A DNA stretch of 64,000 nt from an uncultured Gammaproteobacteria bacterium (GTDB taxonomy: Bacteria; Pseudomonadota; Gammaproteobacteria; JAADHQ01), in contig CAMYJD010000005.1 in NCBI GenBank assembly GCA_947258655.1, forward strand, positions 112,111 to 176,110, in the 5' to 3' direction. How positions within the stretch are numbered: position 1 is the stretch's first letter; each line of letters opens with the position of its first letter. A program made the translations under genes and the position numbers. The notes under the pieces were generated by a model that worked only from the letters and a program-made list of their open reading frames with translations, was not told the DNA's origin and ran no database searches. Shown piece by piece: positions 63,339 through 64,000 of this stretch.

Positions 63339-63903
63339 AACAATAATGAATAATCACAAAAGAATAATTGTGGAATTTACAAAATTAGTGAATGAATATT
63401 GTTCTTGGGCAGTATCAAAACAAGATCCCAAAACTGATGAGGCATTCTATGCATTAAAGTTATTATCAAACTTATACGCAAAAGCACTGGAACTACCTGA
63501 TTGCGAAGCAACGGATATGCTAGAAACAGATGAAATACCAGATATAGATTATAATGCAATTCACAAGCAATTTTCTAAAATACCATTCCAGTATTATCGT
63601 GAAATATTTCATCCATTAAACATTGAAAATGAAGAACCTGTAATGGGTGATATAGCAGATGACCTGGCTGATATTTATAAAGATTTAAAAGATGGGTTAT
63701 GGTATATAAATAATGGAAGTGAATTAGATGCCGTTTATTATTGGAAATTCACATTTGGAATACACTGGGGTAAGCATGCAACAGGTGCATTATCAGCATT
63801 ACATAGCTACTGTACGCAATAGCTCTAACAACGGCATCAAGCCGTTCGCTACGCTCACTGGGACGCTCCGCTGCGACGCAGCTTCGCGCCCCTTATGCCA
63901 ACG
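63332..63903 (+). mobile_element. First integron gene cassette
   Basis: The cassette runs from TTAGAGC after the attI crossover to the G of GTTAGC at the end of its attC. It holds one gene (63346-63822) and an attC. The ends are complementary (GTTAGAGC and GCTCTAAC), as expected for an inserted cassette. It is AT-rich compared with neighbours, implying acquisition from elsewhere. Confidence 0.85.
63346..63822 (+). CDS. DUF5063-domain protein (cassette gene)
   Basis: 158 residues starting 15 bases after the attI crossover. IVEFTKLVNEYCSWAVSKQDPKTDEAFYALKLLSNLYAKALELPDCEATD is the helical DUF5063 start, and DIADDLADIYKDLKDGLWYINNGSELDAVYYWKFTFGIHWGKHATGALSALHSYC its C-terminal part. The family is a small helical domain with no established function, common in integron cassettes and near toxin-immunity genes. 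The gene has low GC and codon use unlike the chromosome. There is no ribosome site of the usual strength. It is likely driven by an attI/intI-linked promoter. Confidence 0.85.
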   Translation: MNNHKRIIVEFTKLVNEYCSWAVSKQDPKTDEAFYALKLLSNLYAKALELPDCEATDMLETDEIPDIDYNAIHKQFSKIPFQYYREIFHPLNIENEEPVMGDIADDLADIYKDLKDGLWYINNGSELDAVYYWKFTFGIHWGKHATGALSALHSYCTQ

Positions 63904-63909
63904 TTAGCA
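63822..63909 (+). other. attC recombination site of the first cassette
   Basis: GCTCTAAC (63822-63829) begins the site and GTTAGC (63903-63908) ends it. Inner arms GGCATCAAG (63832-63840) and CTTATGCC (63892-63899) pair with one bulged base, and the centre carries a long imperfect stem (GCTACGCTC ... GACGCAGC). The folded single strand is what IntI recognises. Confidence 0.85.
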
Positions 63910-63931
63910 GTATAACAAGAATGAGAATTTT

Positions 63932-64000
63932 ATGGCGATTCGAATAATAATAAATGGAAAAGAAGTTACTAATCCATTTGCAAAGGGAATTTTATTATTT
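63932..64000 (+). CDS. Start of second cassette gene, cut by the window end
   Basis: An ATG at 63932 opens 23 codons reading MAIRIIINGKEVTNPFAKGI. It lies 29 bases after the attC crossover, the usual spacing for a cassette gene. The frame at 63921 (ATGAGAATT) stops after eight codons, so 63932 is preferred. The product is unknown. High AT content matches cassette 1. Confidence 0.6.
   Translation, partial: MAIRIIINGKEVTNPFAKGILLF

Noticed and set aside
63193..63345. LexA box controlling intI
   Set aside because: CTGTATCAAACATAAG near 63247 keeps only the left half of the SOS consensus; the palindromes present are of another type.

Overview
The window looks like the chromosome of a gammaproteobacterium of moderate GC content. 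Evidence: gammaproteobacterial core genes (polA next to engB, tsaC, hemF, OxyR with the two E. coli-position cysteines, cytochrome c4, DsbA, UvrD), many outer-membrane and c-di-GMP proteins, and a peroxiredoxin-glutaredoxin plus glutathione (amide) reductase pair of the kind described in purple sulfur bacteria. That last point hints at a Chromatiales-like sulfur bacterium, but the taxonomy is inference.

Layout. 1-8 kb: envelope and housekeeping genes. 8-13.3 kb: an OxyR peroxide-defence block with two recognisable OxyR boxes. 13.4-20.5 kb: glutamate dehydrogenase with an SLC13 carrier, a Dyp peroxidase divergent from rubredoxin and its reductase, a foldback RNA candidate, and a glutamine amidotransferase pair. 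20.5-26.7 kb: diguanylate cyclase, EEP-family phosphohydrolase, catabolic-type acetolactate synthase, DsbA and cytochrome c4. 27-31 kb: engB, a probable Spot 42/ErsA-position small RNA, and polA. 31-36.6 kb: LOG protein, DUF2782, a thioredoxin-like protein, and a TRAP transporter whose permeases are separated from the binding protein by a nonsense-mutated DUF559 nuclease gene and a repeat block. 36.9-39.8 kb: a PAS-GGDEF-EAL protein.

40.2-58.5 kb is the most notable region, a nitrogen-scavenging island of two convergent operons. The plus-strand operon has a sigma-54 promoter, a guanidine-I riboswitch, an ABC transporter, two DUF1989 proteins, a guanidine/urea carboxylase and allophanate hydrolase: guanidine to carboxyguanidine to allophanate to ammonia and CO2. 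The minus-strand operon has a sigma-54 promoter with a palindromic GntR-type operator over its predicted start. It encodes a Tsx-like channel, a BMP-type ABC transporter, a protein strongly resembling biuret hydrolase (BiuH), a second isochorismatase-fold hydrolase and a cupin. Both routes would converge on allophanate.

58.5-64 kb: tandem repeats, a GIY-YIG nuclease, uvrD, and the start of a chromosomal integron (an integrase with a long N-terminal extension, attI, a first cassette encoding a DUF5063 protein, its attC, and the start of a second cassette). No tRNA, rRNA or CRISPR array was recognised.
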